The notes beneath the pieces were generated by a model. That model made no database searches, was not told where the DNA came from, and saw only the letters and a program-made list of their open reading frames with translations. Both the position numbers and the translations under genes were made by a program. Below, piece after piece: positions 24,294 through 32,132 of a stretch of 64,000 bases of DNA. Positions within the stretch are counted from its first letter, which is position 1; each line of letters opens with the position of its first letter. Origin of the DNA: Caldilineaceae bacterium SB0661_bin_32 (GTDB taxonomy: Bacteria > Chloroflexota > Anaerolineae > Caldilineales > Caldilineaceae); NCBI GenBank assembly GCA_009841235.1, contig VXMH01000028.1:62001-126000 (forward strand), read 5' to 3'.

Positions 24294-27134
24294 CTACTCG
24301 TTCTGTTTCAGCCCCGGGATGAACACCCTATACAAGTGGCTGTCTACCGGTGCATTGTCACTGGGCGCATTGTCACTGGGTACACGGTCGGCGGGCGCAC
24401 TGCCGCTGAGGGGAGCGCCGCTGGATGAACCGTCGCCGGATGAATTGCCGCTGCGGATCCAGGCCCGCAGCCGGTGGCTGCTCGAATAGTTGCCGGCATT
24501 GTCCTTTGCCCAGTAGCGGACATTGTGAACGCCATCCTCGGAAATCGTGAACGGTCCGCTGTACAGCTCGACCGCCCCGTCGTTGAGGACATAGGCGATA
24601 CCCCAGACGCCGCTGGTGGCGTCTTCGGCTTCGATGGTGACCTGGACCGGCCCGCTGAACAACCCGCGCGCGGCGGCGGTGGGTGTAGGGGTAGGGCTCT
24701 GACCGGTCGAGCTGTCGCCGCCCCCGTCCTCTCCGTTCGAACCGTCAGACGGCACCTGCACGGCCTGCGCCTCGACTGTAGGCGGCGTCCGGTCGACCCG
24801 CAGCTGGCCGGATTCGCTTTCCCCCTGCAGCCCGGATCGATCTTTGGCCCGGAAGCGCACAGTGTACGTGCCGTCGTTCAGGCCGGTCAGGGATGCTGAC
24901 AGCTTCTGTGCGGCCAGGGGATCGTTGGGCTGGCTGAAGACGGCGGTCTTCTCCTCGCCGCCCAGCAGCACCCGTCCGCTGCTTGCGTCCAATCCGCTGT
25001 TGAAGTCCTGCACAGGGACTGAAATCAGGACAGGCAGTCTTGTCCACCAGCCCTCCACGTGCTCCAAATCGCCGAACACCGGCGGCTGTTCGCTGCCATA
25101 TTCGATCTGTTTTGTGACGACCGGGCTGGCATTTCCGGCGCTATCGAACGCGATCGCGGAAACCGTTGATATGCCGCTGTGGGGGAGCGCCCAATCGATC
25201 CTCGTTCTTGAAGATATGTTCTGCAGTTGCCACAGCTGTACCCGGTCCAGGGCCAGGTCCACCTCTCCGAACCATTTCACACGGAACTCGATCCCCTCAA
25301 CCGGGTTAAACAGATGGAAATCGACGGGGATCTCGACGTATTCGTCCGCGTTGGGGAAACTGCTCGGCCAGATGTCGCGCAAGCCCAAGCGCAGAGTGCC
25401 ACCTTTGTCGGTCACATCCAGATGGGCGATGGGCCGGTCCGGCAGCACATTGTCGTCATTGTCGTCGTCAGGTTCACCCCGGCGCAGGCGAAAGAGTGCG
25501 CGGTAGGTGGCATTGTGGGGGATGTCGGTTGCGTAAGGGCCGTACCACCAGCCCAGCTCATGGTCATCGGCGCGCGCTTCCCGGGCGCGATTGCCATCGG
25601 CTGCGGCATCGTCGACAGCCTCCCCGGTGGTGCTGTAGAGGTTTTCCCCCTGCCAGACCCAGTTGTTGCTGAGGCCGATGAGCGCGCCCGTTTCCGGGAC
25701 GGCGAGTGTAAGCGTGGCCCTTTGCACCTCCACCAGCGACGGCGCCTCGAATGTCGGTGCAGAAGGCGCATTCCAGTCGACTTCCAGCGCTTTCTGCTCT
25801 TGCAGTTCGTTGCTGAGCGTCAGAGAAGCGGTGATCGTACTGCCGCTCGTGATATCGGAGCTGCGCAGCCAGACGCCGCTGATGGGCAGAGAGTCCGGGC
25901 CCGGGTCAAGGTCGACTGAGCCGGGCAGAGACTCTGCGGGCACGAGCGCGCCCCAGCGCAGACCGCCGGCCGGGAAATAGCCTTTCAGGGAGAGGCCGAT
26001 CAGGCCGCCGATCGCCTGCGCCGGCTGGCTGGCATTCTGCAAGGTGACGTCCGTGTAGTAGTGGCCGAGAATCTGGCGATAGGTCTGACCGGCCTTGCCC
26101 CGCCGGGCTGCGCCCCACTGGCTGAGCCCGTAGCCGTGCCCCCAGCGAACTTCACCGAGGCCGGTCTCGTCCGGCACCGCCTGCAGATACGCGACCGCCG
26201 GGTTGGTGAGTGTCGGATGGCTGTTCTTGGCGCTGTACATGGCAATAATCGGCGCGCTCGTGCTGTCGCCCGCATGGGCCAGGTACTGGCCTGCCGTCCT
26301 GGCGACCGCCGCGTCTGTGGAAGCGAAGCGATTGTTGCACATCATCTGGAAATTGGCCCAGTCGGTGACATCATAGTAGCGCCGGTTGCGCCGGATCTGG
26401 TACCAGGCATAGGTGCGGGTGGCGATGGCTTGGGCGGCCAGCGCTTCCGGTGACCAGGAGATGGGGACTTCCGCGGGGACGGAGCGGGCCACATACTCCT
26501 CGAATGGGATCACGTCCACCTGCCAGTCGGGAACGTTGCGGCAGTTGTTTTCCGGATGGTGGGCCACCCGGATCGTCGCCGGGTAGGTCAGCGCCGCGGT
26601 TTCCACCTCTGCAGCTTCCAATTCGGCGGGATTGTCGTCCGGCTGCAGGTTCTCTTCGCGTATGATCGATCTGTTGGCGGCGTCGTAAAGGGCGGAGCGA
26701 ATCCCGCTGGCCTCGAGCTGGTCGAAGCGCAGCCGGTTGCTGCGCCCCGTCTGCCAGCGCGGGTTGTGGCCGGGGATGCGTTCGCGCACGCGTCCGGTGG
26801 CGCGCTCGATCACATAGATCTCGGCCAGGCCGATCGTCTCCGTTCCCGTGGGCACTACCGTTATCGCCATCAGGGCGCCGTCAGGGCTGATGCGGGGTCT
26901 GCCGAAATGGGAACCGGCGCGTTCCAACACAACCTGCCCGTCTATGGTCAACGTCCGGGAGGTGGGGCCACCGGAGAGTCTTATATCGCCCGGCAGCCTG
27001 TCACTGTCAACGTTCTGCGGGGCAAGCGTCAGCCAGGGCGCCAAACGCGGGCCGATAACGTCGAAGAATACACCGAATGACGCGATGAGGATGCCGACCA
27101 GAAGGAGGCGGCGTAAAGGCGATCTTGGCAGCAT
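24294..27134 (-). CDS. SpoIID/LytB domain protein, exported
   Basis: A large protein of about 946 residues. The start at 27134 (MLPRSPLRRLLLVGILIASFG) gives an N-terminal signal or anchor helix. Residues 70-160 look like a beta-propeller remnant (ISPDGALMAITVVPTGT). The SpoIID domain follows: PFEEYVARSVPAEVPISW, ALAAQAIATRTYAWYQI and RWGHGYGLSQWGAARRG. The last 450 residues contain Ig-like folds (LNDGTYTVRFRAKDRSG) and a Ser/Pro/Thr-rich spacer. SpoIID domains are lytic transglycosylases or amidase enhancers acting on peptidoglycan; non-spore-formers also carry them. It is convergent with the nucleotidyltransferase fusion. Confidence 0.83.
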   Translation of the reverse strand: MLPRSPLRRLLLVGILIASFGVFFDVIGPRLAPWLTLAPQNVDSDRLPGDIRLSGGPTSRTLTIDGQVVLERAGSHFGRPRISPDGALMAITVVPTGTETIGLAEIYVIERATGRVRERIPGHNPRWQTGRSNRLRFDQLEASGIRSALYDAANRSIIREENLQPDDNPAELEAAEVETAALTYPATIRVAHHPENNCRNVPDWQVDVIPFEEYVARSVPAEVPISWSPEALAAQAIATRTYAWYQIRRNRRYYDVTDWANFQMMCNNRFASTDAAVARTAGQYLAHAGDSTSAPIIAMYSAKNSHPTLTNPAVAYLQAVPDETGLGEVRWGHGYGLSQWGAARRGKAGQTYRQILGHYYTDVTLQNASQPAQAIGGLIGLSLKGYFPAGGLRWGALVPAESLPGSVDLDPGPDSLPISGVWLRSSDITSGSTITASLTLSNELQEQKALEVDWNAPSAPTFEAPSLVEVQRATLTLAVPETGALIGLSNNWVWQGENLYSTTGEAVDDAAADGNRAREARADDHELGWWYGPYATDIPHNATYRALFRLRRGEPDDDNDDNVLPDRPIAHLDVTDKGGTLRLGLRDIWPSSFPNADEYVEIPVDFHLFNPVEGIEFRVKWFGEVDLALDRVQLWQLQNISSRTRIDWALPHSGISTVSAIAFDSAGNASPVVTKQIEYGSEQPPVFGDLEHVEGWWTRLPVLISVPVQDFNSGLDASSGRVLLGGEEKTAVFSQPNDPLAAQKLSASLTGLNDGTYTVRFRAKDRSGLQGESESGQLRVDRTPPTVEAQAVQVPSDGSNGEDGGGDSSTGQSPTPTPTAAARGLFSGPVQVTIEAEDATSGVWGIAYVLNDGAVELYSGPFTISEDGVHNVRYWAKDNAGNYSSSHRLRAWIRSGNSSGDGSSSGAPLSGSAPADRVPSDNAPSDNAPVDSHLYRVFIPGLKQNE

Positions 27135-27342
27135 GACTACAGAGGCTGATGAATGCTCGTTGGTGTTCGAATGCGTGCGCTTTTTATAAACTTCTCCCAC
27201 TATTGTAACAGGTACGTGATATTTCCTGCATTTGGCTTTGCGGCAAGGTGGGGGGTACAATCGCAAAGGTGAGGGTATCAGTTCCGATGTGCCTCTCAAC
27301 TTCGGGCCGCCGGACATCCCAGTCCCGTGACGGGCGGCGGAC

Positions 27343-28035
27343 TTGTCAGAGATCAATTGGGTGAACGATCACTTCCGCTTCCCGATTCTATCCTCCTCCC
27401 CACTGGAAACGCATAAACTCGGCGAACTGCTGGGGCGGACGATCCGTCGTCCGCGGCCCACTGGCGCGGTGATCGGTCTTGTGGGCGATCTGGGCGCGGG
27501 CAAGACGACTTTTGCGCAGGGCCTGGCCAGGGGATTGGGCGTGCAGGCGCGCATCACCAGCCCTACATTTACCCTGATCAACGAATATACGTCTTCGACA
27601 GAAGATGTGCGCCTGTTTCACGCGGACAGTTACCGGCTGGCTGCCGATGGAGAGACCCTTGCCGGCGAGATATACGGGTTGGGCATGGATGAGATTCTTG
27701 ATGTCGTCGAAGAGGAGCCGTTCGACGACTGGGAGCGCTCGCCGGACCCTGCCGCCATACGCCACGTCGTCGTTATCGAATGGGCCGACCGCCTTGGCGA
27801 GCTGCTGCCGGCCGACCGCATTATGGTCCATTTCGACAGCAGCGCGGACGGGCCAACTCCGGCCGTCACCGACCCAACGCGGCTTGCCTGTGATGCAGCC
27901 AGCGACCGGTTGCGAGCCGAAAACGGCAGTTCCGAGCGGACGTTGCGCTTCTGTGCGACCGGCCCCCACAGCCGAGCCTTGCTGTCGGCGCTGCAGACCG
28001 AGGCGGCCCCTGTCCAGCGAGAGTTCAGCAGCTGA
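27343..28035 (+). CDS. tsaE: tRNA threonylcarbamoyladenosine biosynthesis ATPase TsaE
   Basis: An ATPase needed with TsaB/C/D to make t6A37 in ANN-reading tRNAs. The Walker A is [19 protein letters not shown], then [10 protein letters not shown] and LFHADSYRL follow as in all TsaE. It is about 230 residues, longer than the usual 150, because of a middle insert around [14 protein letters not shown] and a C-terminal extension. The start is unsure: TTG at 27343 or GTG at 27361. The gene ends directly at the start of a CBS-domain gene. Confidence 0.88.
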   Translation: MSEINWVNDHFRFPILSSSPLETHKLGELLGRTIRRPRPTGAVIGLVGDLGAGKTTFAQGLARGLGVQARITSPTFTLINEYTSSTEDVRLFHADSYRLAADGETLAGEIYGLGMDEILDVVEEEPFDDWERSPDPAAIRHVVVIEWADRLGELLPADRIMVHFDSSADGPTPAVTDPTRLACDAASDRLRAENGSSERTLRFCATGPHSRALLSALQTEAAPVQREFSS

Positions 28036-28488
28036 ATGCGAATTCATGGTGCGGAGGCGCAGATGGGGTCCGACAGCAGCCAGGTAAAGCACTGGATGAC
28101 GCAAGATCCGCATACCTGCCACAAAGAGGATTCCCTGGCGGACGCCCGGGACCTCATGGCGGAGCACCGCTGCCGCCGGCTGCCGGTCGTGGATGACAAC
28201 GGCCATCTGACCGGCATCGTCAGTTTCGGTGATCTGCGCCAGGCGGCCCCGTCCAGTGTCACCACGCTGAGCCTGTTCGAGATCAACTATTTCTGGGCAA
28301 AGCTGCCTGTCAGCGATGCCATGACCGCCGATCCGGTGACCGTTGCGCCGGACAGTTCGATCGACATCGCCTGCCGCCTGATGCTGGACTACAGCATCGG
28401 CGGGCTGCCCGTGGTCGTGGAACGCAAGGTCGTCGGCATCTTCACCACGACCGACGTCTTGCGGTTTATTGTCGAGCAGTCTACCTAG
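28036..28488 (+). CDS. CBS-domain pair protein
   Basis: A 150-residue protein made of two CBS motifs (VKHWMTQDPHTCHKEDSL ... GIVSFGDLRQ and VSDAMTADPVTVAPDSS ... GIFTTTDVLRFI). Such stand-alone pairs usually bind adenosyl nucleotides and sense energy state. The ATG follows the tsaE stop directly; an ATG at 28063 is an alternative. It is paired with a second CBS protein downstream. Confidence 0.87.
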   Translation: MRIHGAEAQMGSDSSQVKHWMTQDPHTCHKEDSLADARDLMAEHRCRRLPVVDDNGHLTGIVSFGDLRQAAPSSVTTLSLFEINYFWAKLPVSDAMTADPVTVAPDSSIDIACRLMLDYSIGGLPVVVERKVVGIFTTTDVLRFIVEQST

Positions 28489-28542
28489 CGCCGCCTCTGG
28501 CCCGCTGCCAGATCTGCCAGTACCCGCACAAGGGAGTCATCA

Positions 28543-29010
28543 ATGCACCGCATTCTGGTAAGCGAAATCATGAGCGCGCCGGTAATCACGATTGATCCCG
28601 ACGCCCTGGCCGTCGATGCCGCGGCGTTGATGGAAGGAAACAATGTGCGCCGCGTCATTGTGACCGATCAGGACGGCTATATGTGCGGGATCGTCACCGA
28701 CGCCGACGTGCTGGAGGCGGAGACCGCCGAGAGCGTGGCCAGCCGCTACGATCCGGATGTCGACAAGGAGTGGCTGACGGTGCGGGATGTAATGACCGCC
28801 GACGTCGTAGCAGTCGGGCCGGAAGCATCGATCGGCCAGCTGGTGGAGAAGATGATGGAGACCAAGATCGGCGGCATCCCCGTGGTTCAGGCGGCAGACG
28901 ACACCTGGGGGAAACTCGTGCCAATCGGCATCGTCACCGAGACCGACATCTTTCGCCTGATCAGCGAAGCGTGGCGCGCCGACGAAGCGTCCCGCACCGG
29001 CAGCTCGTGA
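28543..29010 (+). CDS. CBS-domain pair protein
   Basis: A 155-residue protein with two CBS motifs (VSEIMSAPVITIDPDAL ... GIVTDADVLEAE and VRDVMTADVVAVGPEAS ... GIVTETDIFRLI). It has a ribosome site aaggga before the ATG. It may form a regulatory pair with the preceding CBS protein. The target is not evident from neighbours. Confidence 0.88.
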   Translation: MHRILVSEIMSAPVITIDPDALAVDAAALMEGNNVRRVIVTDQDGYMCGIVTDADVLEAETAESVASRYDPDVDKEWLTVRDVMTADVVAVGPEASIGQLVEKMMETKIGGIPVVQAADDTWGKLVPIGIVTETDIFRLISEAWRADEASRTGSS

Positions 29011-29036
29011 GTCCTGGCCGCGCTAATTCTGGCCGA

Positions 29037-30506
29037 TTAACCGCCGGCCACCGCGCTCTGCCAGTCCTCCGGCGTGTCCACATCGGCCAGCCAGTTTCCC
29101 GGCGTTTCGATCGCTTCCACCTCCGCCGCATGTTGTCGCAGTAGCGCGCCGCCGCCCCGGTCGCCCTCAACCCTCTGCAAAAGCCCAAAGTAACGGCGGT
29201 CAAAAACCGCCGGCGCGCCGCGTACCGCTCCGTCCACCGCGACGGCCGCCAGATCGCTGCCGCCGCGCCACGCCTGCCACAGCCGCCGCAGGAGCGCCGC
29301 CGGCAGACGGGGCTGGTCCACGGGCAGAAACAGGACGGCCTCGCACGCGGCCGGCAGCGCGGCAACCGCGGCGCGCACCGATCCCGCCTGCCCGTCCTGC
29401 CACGCAGGGTTGAAAACGACGCGCAGACGTCCGCGCCCCGCCTCGCGCAAGGGGGCCAGCGCGGCCTCCACCTGCTCACCGACCGCACCGGTAACCACGA
29501 TCGTTTCCGACGCGCCGCTGTCGAGCGCGATACGGGCGGCTCGCGTCGCGAGCGGCTCGCCCCGCCAGCGCAGCAGCTGTTTCGGCTGCCCCATCCTGCG
29601 GCTCTCTCCTGCGGCCAGCACAACTGCCGTCGTCGCGCCCCAGCGCTCGCGAACGGCTGTCCGGCTCTCCGGCCCCACCGCGCCGATAAGCGCCGGCTGA
29701 TTCTGCTGCGCCAACCACTGCGCAATCAGCCGGGCGGCCGCCAGCCTGGGGGCGCTGTCCGCCTTGTTCAGCAGCGGCGCTAATCTCGCGCCCCGAGGGC
29801 GGGACGCGCTGCTGAAAGGTGTTCTCTTTCCTCTCTCCTTACTCCTCACTCCTTGCCCGTAGGGTTCAACCAGAAGCCGTCCCAGCATGCGCGGCGTCAG
29901 GCGCGTCGACGCGTTATCTTCTTGCAGGAGGGCGCGCACCTGTTCGGGCCGGTGCACGTAAGGTGCGTCCAGGGGCAGCCCCAGCCCATCGAGACCGGCG
30001 ACCGGGACCAGATGGGTCGTGCAGGAAGGGATGACCGGCTCATGCGGCGCGGGCGCCTTGACCGGCCGGCGGCGGCTGCCGTCGCCTTCGATCGCGATCA
30101 GGCTGATACCGAGATCACCGGCCCGCGCGGCCAGCGCGTCCACAACTCGCGGAGGCAGGCCCTGGCGCTTGGAACCTGTAAGAGAAGGGTCTGTTGGGCC
30201 GCCTGCACTAGTGGCCCGGGCATTGGGCGGCACCCAGATCAGGCAGTGCCCGTGCTGCGCCAGTTGCGCCTCCAGCGCTGCCCAATCAATAGCGCCAGTG
30301 CTGTCCGGCGTCACTTCGAGACGGGCCGGCGTCTGCTCGGCCTGGGCGGCGAAAATGTGGGTGGTCGTGGTGGTGACGACGCGGCGGCCGCCGGCAACGG
30401 CCTCGCCCGCCAGGCGGAAGAGCGCGCTCGTCTTGCCGCCGGCGCCGACCAGCGTGACGACGGAGAGCTCAGCGGGCGGAAGGCGCAGAGCATGGTGGAG
30501 TTGCAT
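29037..30506 (-). CDS. YqeC-MocA fusion: molybdenum hydroxylase accessory and cytidylyltransferase-like protein
   Basis: About 489 residues. The N-terminal half is YqeC-like with a P-loop (VTLVGAGGKTSALFRLA) and TTTTTHIF, as in selenium-dependent molybdenum hydroxylase accessory proteins. The C-terminal 210 residues are a MobA/MocA-like nucleotidyltransferase (VLAAGESRRMGQPKQLL, FLPVDQPRLP), which would make molybdopterin cytosine dinucleotide. A low-complexity insert RSKERGKRTPFSS lies between them (29820-29860). The frame is open to 30548, but the ATG at 30506 is preferred because a hairpin occupies 30530-30550. Its partner is probably a xanthine-dehydrogenase-type enzyme, of which only a broken FAD subunit is seen nearby. 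Confidence 0.82.
   Translation of the reverse strand: MQLHHALRLPPAELSVVTLVGAGGKTSALFRLAGEAVAGGRRVVTTTTTHIFAAQAEQTPARLEVTPDSTGAIDWAALEAQLAQHGHCLIWVPPNARATSAGGPTDPSLTGSKRQGLPPRVVDALAARAGDLGISLIAIEGDGSRRRPVKAPAPHEPVIPSCTTHLVPVAGLDGLGLPLDAPYVHRPEQVRALLQEDNASTRLTPRMLGRLLVEPYGQGVRSKERGKRTPFSSASRPRGARLAPLLNKADSAPRLAAARLIAQWLAQQNQPALIGAVGPESRTAVRERWGATTAVVLAAGESRRMGQPKQLLRWRGEPLATRAARIALDSGASETIVVTGAVGEQVEAALAPLREAGRGRLRVVFNPAWQDGQAGSVRAAVAALPAACEAVLFLPVDQPRLPAALLRRLWQAWRGGSDLAAVAVDGAVRGAPAVFDRRYFGLLQRVEGDRGGGALLRQHAAEVEAIETPGNWLADVDTPEDWQSAVAGG
29820..29862. repeat. Purine-rich mini-repeat insert inside the YqeC-MocA gene
   Basis: On the minus strand it reads ggagtgaggagtaagg and then gagaggaaagagaac, similar to gaggagtgaggattgagg at 21531-21548. 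It does not interrupt the reading frame. Confidence 0.45.
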
Positions 30507-30529
30507 GGAAAACCAAGGTTGGCGGGTGT

Positions 30530-30550
30530 CAGTGGCGTTGCCGGCCACTG
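30530..30550. terminator. Small hairpin between the ATPase and YqeC-MocA genes
   Basis: Seven-base arms cagtggc (30530-30536) and gccactg (30544-30550) lie just downstream of the minus-strand ATPase gene. Similar tggcca-type palindromes occur at 217-248 and 9458-9497. Confidence 0.4.
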
Positions 30551-30560
30551 CAAACTGTAG

Positions 30561-31364
30561 TCACAGATGGTTCAGATACAGTTGTGGATCGTTTAGGAAC
30601 CCTCGCGTCACGCTCACGTGCTCCAATGATTCCCAGGGCACGGGCCGGGGGGGTGACTGGTCGAAGTTCAGGAGGGTGGCGCCGGGATAGGCCATCAGGA
30701 TTGGCGAGTGGGTGGCGATGATAAACTGGGCGTCGCGGGCGACCATCTCCTTGAGCAGGGCGAGCAGCCCCACCTGCCGCAGTGGCGAGAGCGGCGCCTC
30801 CGGTTCATCCAGCAGATAGAGACCATTGGGCACGAAGCGGGCCTGAAACAGGGCCAGGAACGCTTCTCCGTGCGAGCGTGCGTCGAGCCCGCCCCCGTAG
30901 CTCTCCTCAATGGCGGCCAGCTGGCCGGCGTAGGCCATCTTCGCCAGTCCTTTGGCGAAGTCGGAGCGGCCCTCATACTCCGCGTCCACATTGGCCATTT
31001 CCGTCTGCAGTTCCGCCTGCATCCGGGCGACGCGTTTGGCAAAGCCGAAAAAGTCCTCGGCCCGGAGGTAGAATCCCCGCCCCGTCCGTTTGGTCCAGGC
31101 CAAGCGCAGGTGTCTGGACAGCTGCCGCACTGCGGCCAGAGAAGGATCGCTGTCGGCCTCCTCTGCGCCCACGGTGGGCAGGCGCACAGCGGTGGCCAGG
31201 GCTTCCAGAAATGTGGATTTGCCGCTGCCGTTTTCGCCCACGAGAAAGGTCACCGAGCTCTCGAAACGGACCTTCTCCAGCCGGGCGATGACCGGCACAT
31301 TGTATGGGAATATCCCTTCCCGGGGGAAAGAGGGGCGTTTCTCAATCGAGGTGAGGTGGATCAT
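30561..31364 (-). CDS. AAA family ATPase (SMC/ABC-like, small)
   Basis: A 267-residue ATPase related to the ABC/SMC ATPase group. The Walker A is FLVGENGSGKSTFLEALA, the signature region SHGEAFLALF, the Walker B LYLLDEPEAPLSP, and the switch FIIATHSPILMAYPGA. It has no coiled-coil arms, so it is a stand-alone ATP-binding protein of unknown role. It follows the truncated xanthine-dehydrogenase fragment and overlaps its frame, which suggests that the ATPase gene came in by rearrangement. Confidence 0.82.
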   Translation of the reverse strand: MIHLTSIEKRPSFPREGIFPYNVPVIARLEKVRFESSVTFLVGENGSGKSTFLEALATAVRLPTVGAEEADSDPSLAAVRQLSRHLRLAWTKRTGRGFYLRAEDFFGFAKRVARMQAELQTEMANVDAEYEGRSDFAKGLAKMAYAGQLAAIEESYGGGLDARSHGEAFLALFQARFVPNGLYLLDEPEAPLSPLRQVGLLALLKEMVARDAQFIIATHSPILMAYPGATLLNFDQSPPRPVPWESLEHVSVTRGFLNDPQLYLNHL

Positions 31365-31638
31365 AGCCCACGCGCTCCCGCCTCACTGCAACGTGCAACA
31401 ATAGCGGCCAGACGTTCGACCACCGCCTTGGCCAGGCGTCCTCCGGCGCGACGCGGTCGATGCCGCCGATTTTGGTCACATCCACCAGCACCTCGGGCGC
31501 CGACGCGTGTTCGGCCTCCATATCAAGGATCAGGTCGGCGCCGCCGGCGATAATGCGGGCCTTGTCTTGGTGCTGGTGCAGCAGCGAGAGCGCCTCAGAA
31601 ACGGTTGCAGGTGTGTGGCAGGCTCGCCACCGGGCCAT
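31342..31638 (-). pseudogene. Truncated xanthine dehydrogenase FAD-binding subunit (CoxM/XdhB type)
   Basis: The first 69 codons (to about 31432) match the N terminus of FAD-binding subunits of molybdenum hydroxylases: MARWRACHTPATVSEALSLL and KARIIAGGADLILDM, where the IAGGTDL motif contacts FAD. The rest of the usual 290 residues is missing. The frame runs on into unrelated sequence shared with the start of the ATPase gene. The remnant beside a YqeC-MocA gene suggests that a molybdenum hydroxylase operon once lay here. Confidence 0.7.
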
Positions 31639-31780
31639 TGTGCAGATCCTGGGCAGTGACTGAAAAAAATCAGACGAAGTATAGCACAGGGAGTTCTCTT
31701 CCGGAAAAGCGGGCGGTTCTGATGGGGTGCATCCCAAAGGCGAGGAGAGAGTGGAGAGGCGTGAGTGGCGTGGGGAGCGT

Positions 31781-31990
31781 TGAAGGATTTTTACAGGTTT
31801 TGTCAGGTTTTTGGGAGGGATTCTCCCGTTCGATTCAACGGCTCAACAGTTAATGCTCTGAAGGAATTTGGCAGATTTAGCGCGTTTTGGCAGGTTTTGT
31901 CATGTTTTTGGGGGGGACCCCCCCCCTTTTTTCTCAACGGCTCGCCGGTGAATGCGCTGAAGGATTTGAACAGGTTTTGTCAATGTTCGG
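31781..31990. repeat. Degenerate tandem direct repeats, about 80-100 bp units
   Basis: Three units begin tgaaggattt (31781), tgaaggaatt (31859) and tgaaggattt (31958). Each continues through caggttttgtca; the first two also have tttttggg and ctcaac...aatgc. The second unit contains seven G directly followed by A, nine C and six T (31910-31932), a terminator-like foldback. This covers much of the 31639-32132 gap. Confidence 0.65.
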
Positions 31991-32041
31991 AAAGCGGGTG
32001 CATCCGAAAGATCAGAGAGAATCCCAGGAAATTTTATCTCC

Positions 32042-32070
32042 TTGACAACACAGAGAGAAGAAACTACGAT
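32042..32070 (+). promoter_or_regulatory. Predicted promoter for the peptide-type ABC operon
   Basis: A consensus TTGACA (32042-32047), a 17-base spacer and TACGAT (32065-32070) lie 62 bases before the GTG start at 32133. Confidence 0.5.
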
Positions 32071-32132
32071 TATATATGTTTTAACTTCGGGCAGGTCTGG
32101 TTCCGTGTTTACAACCCCAAAGGAGAGTAAAA

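Noticed and set aside
24294-27134. Reading the SpoIID protein as proof of sporulation
   Set aside because: SpoIID/LytB domains are common in non-spore-formers, and no other sporulation genes are seen.
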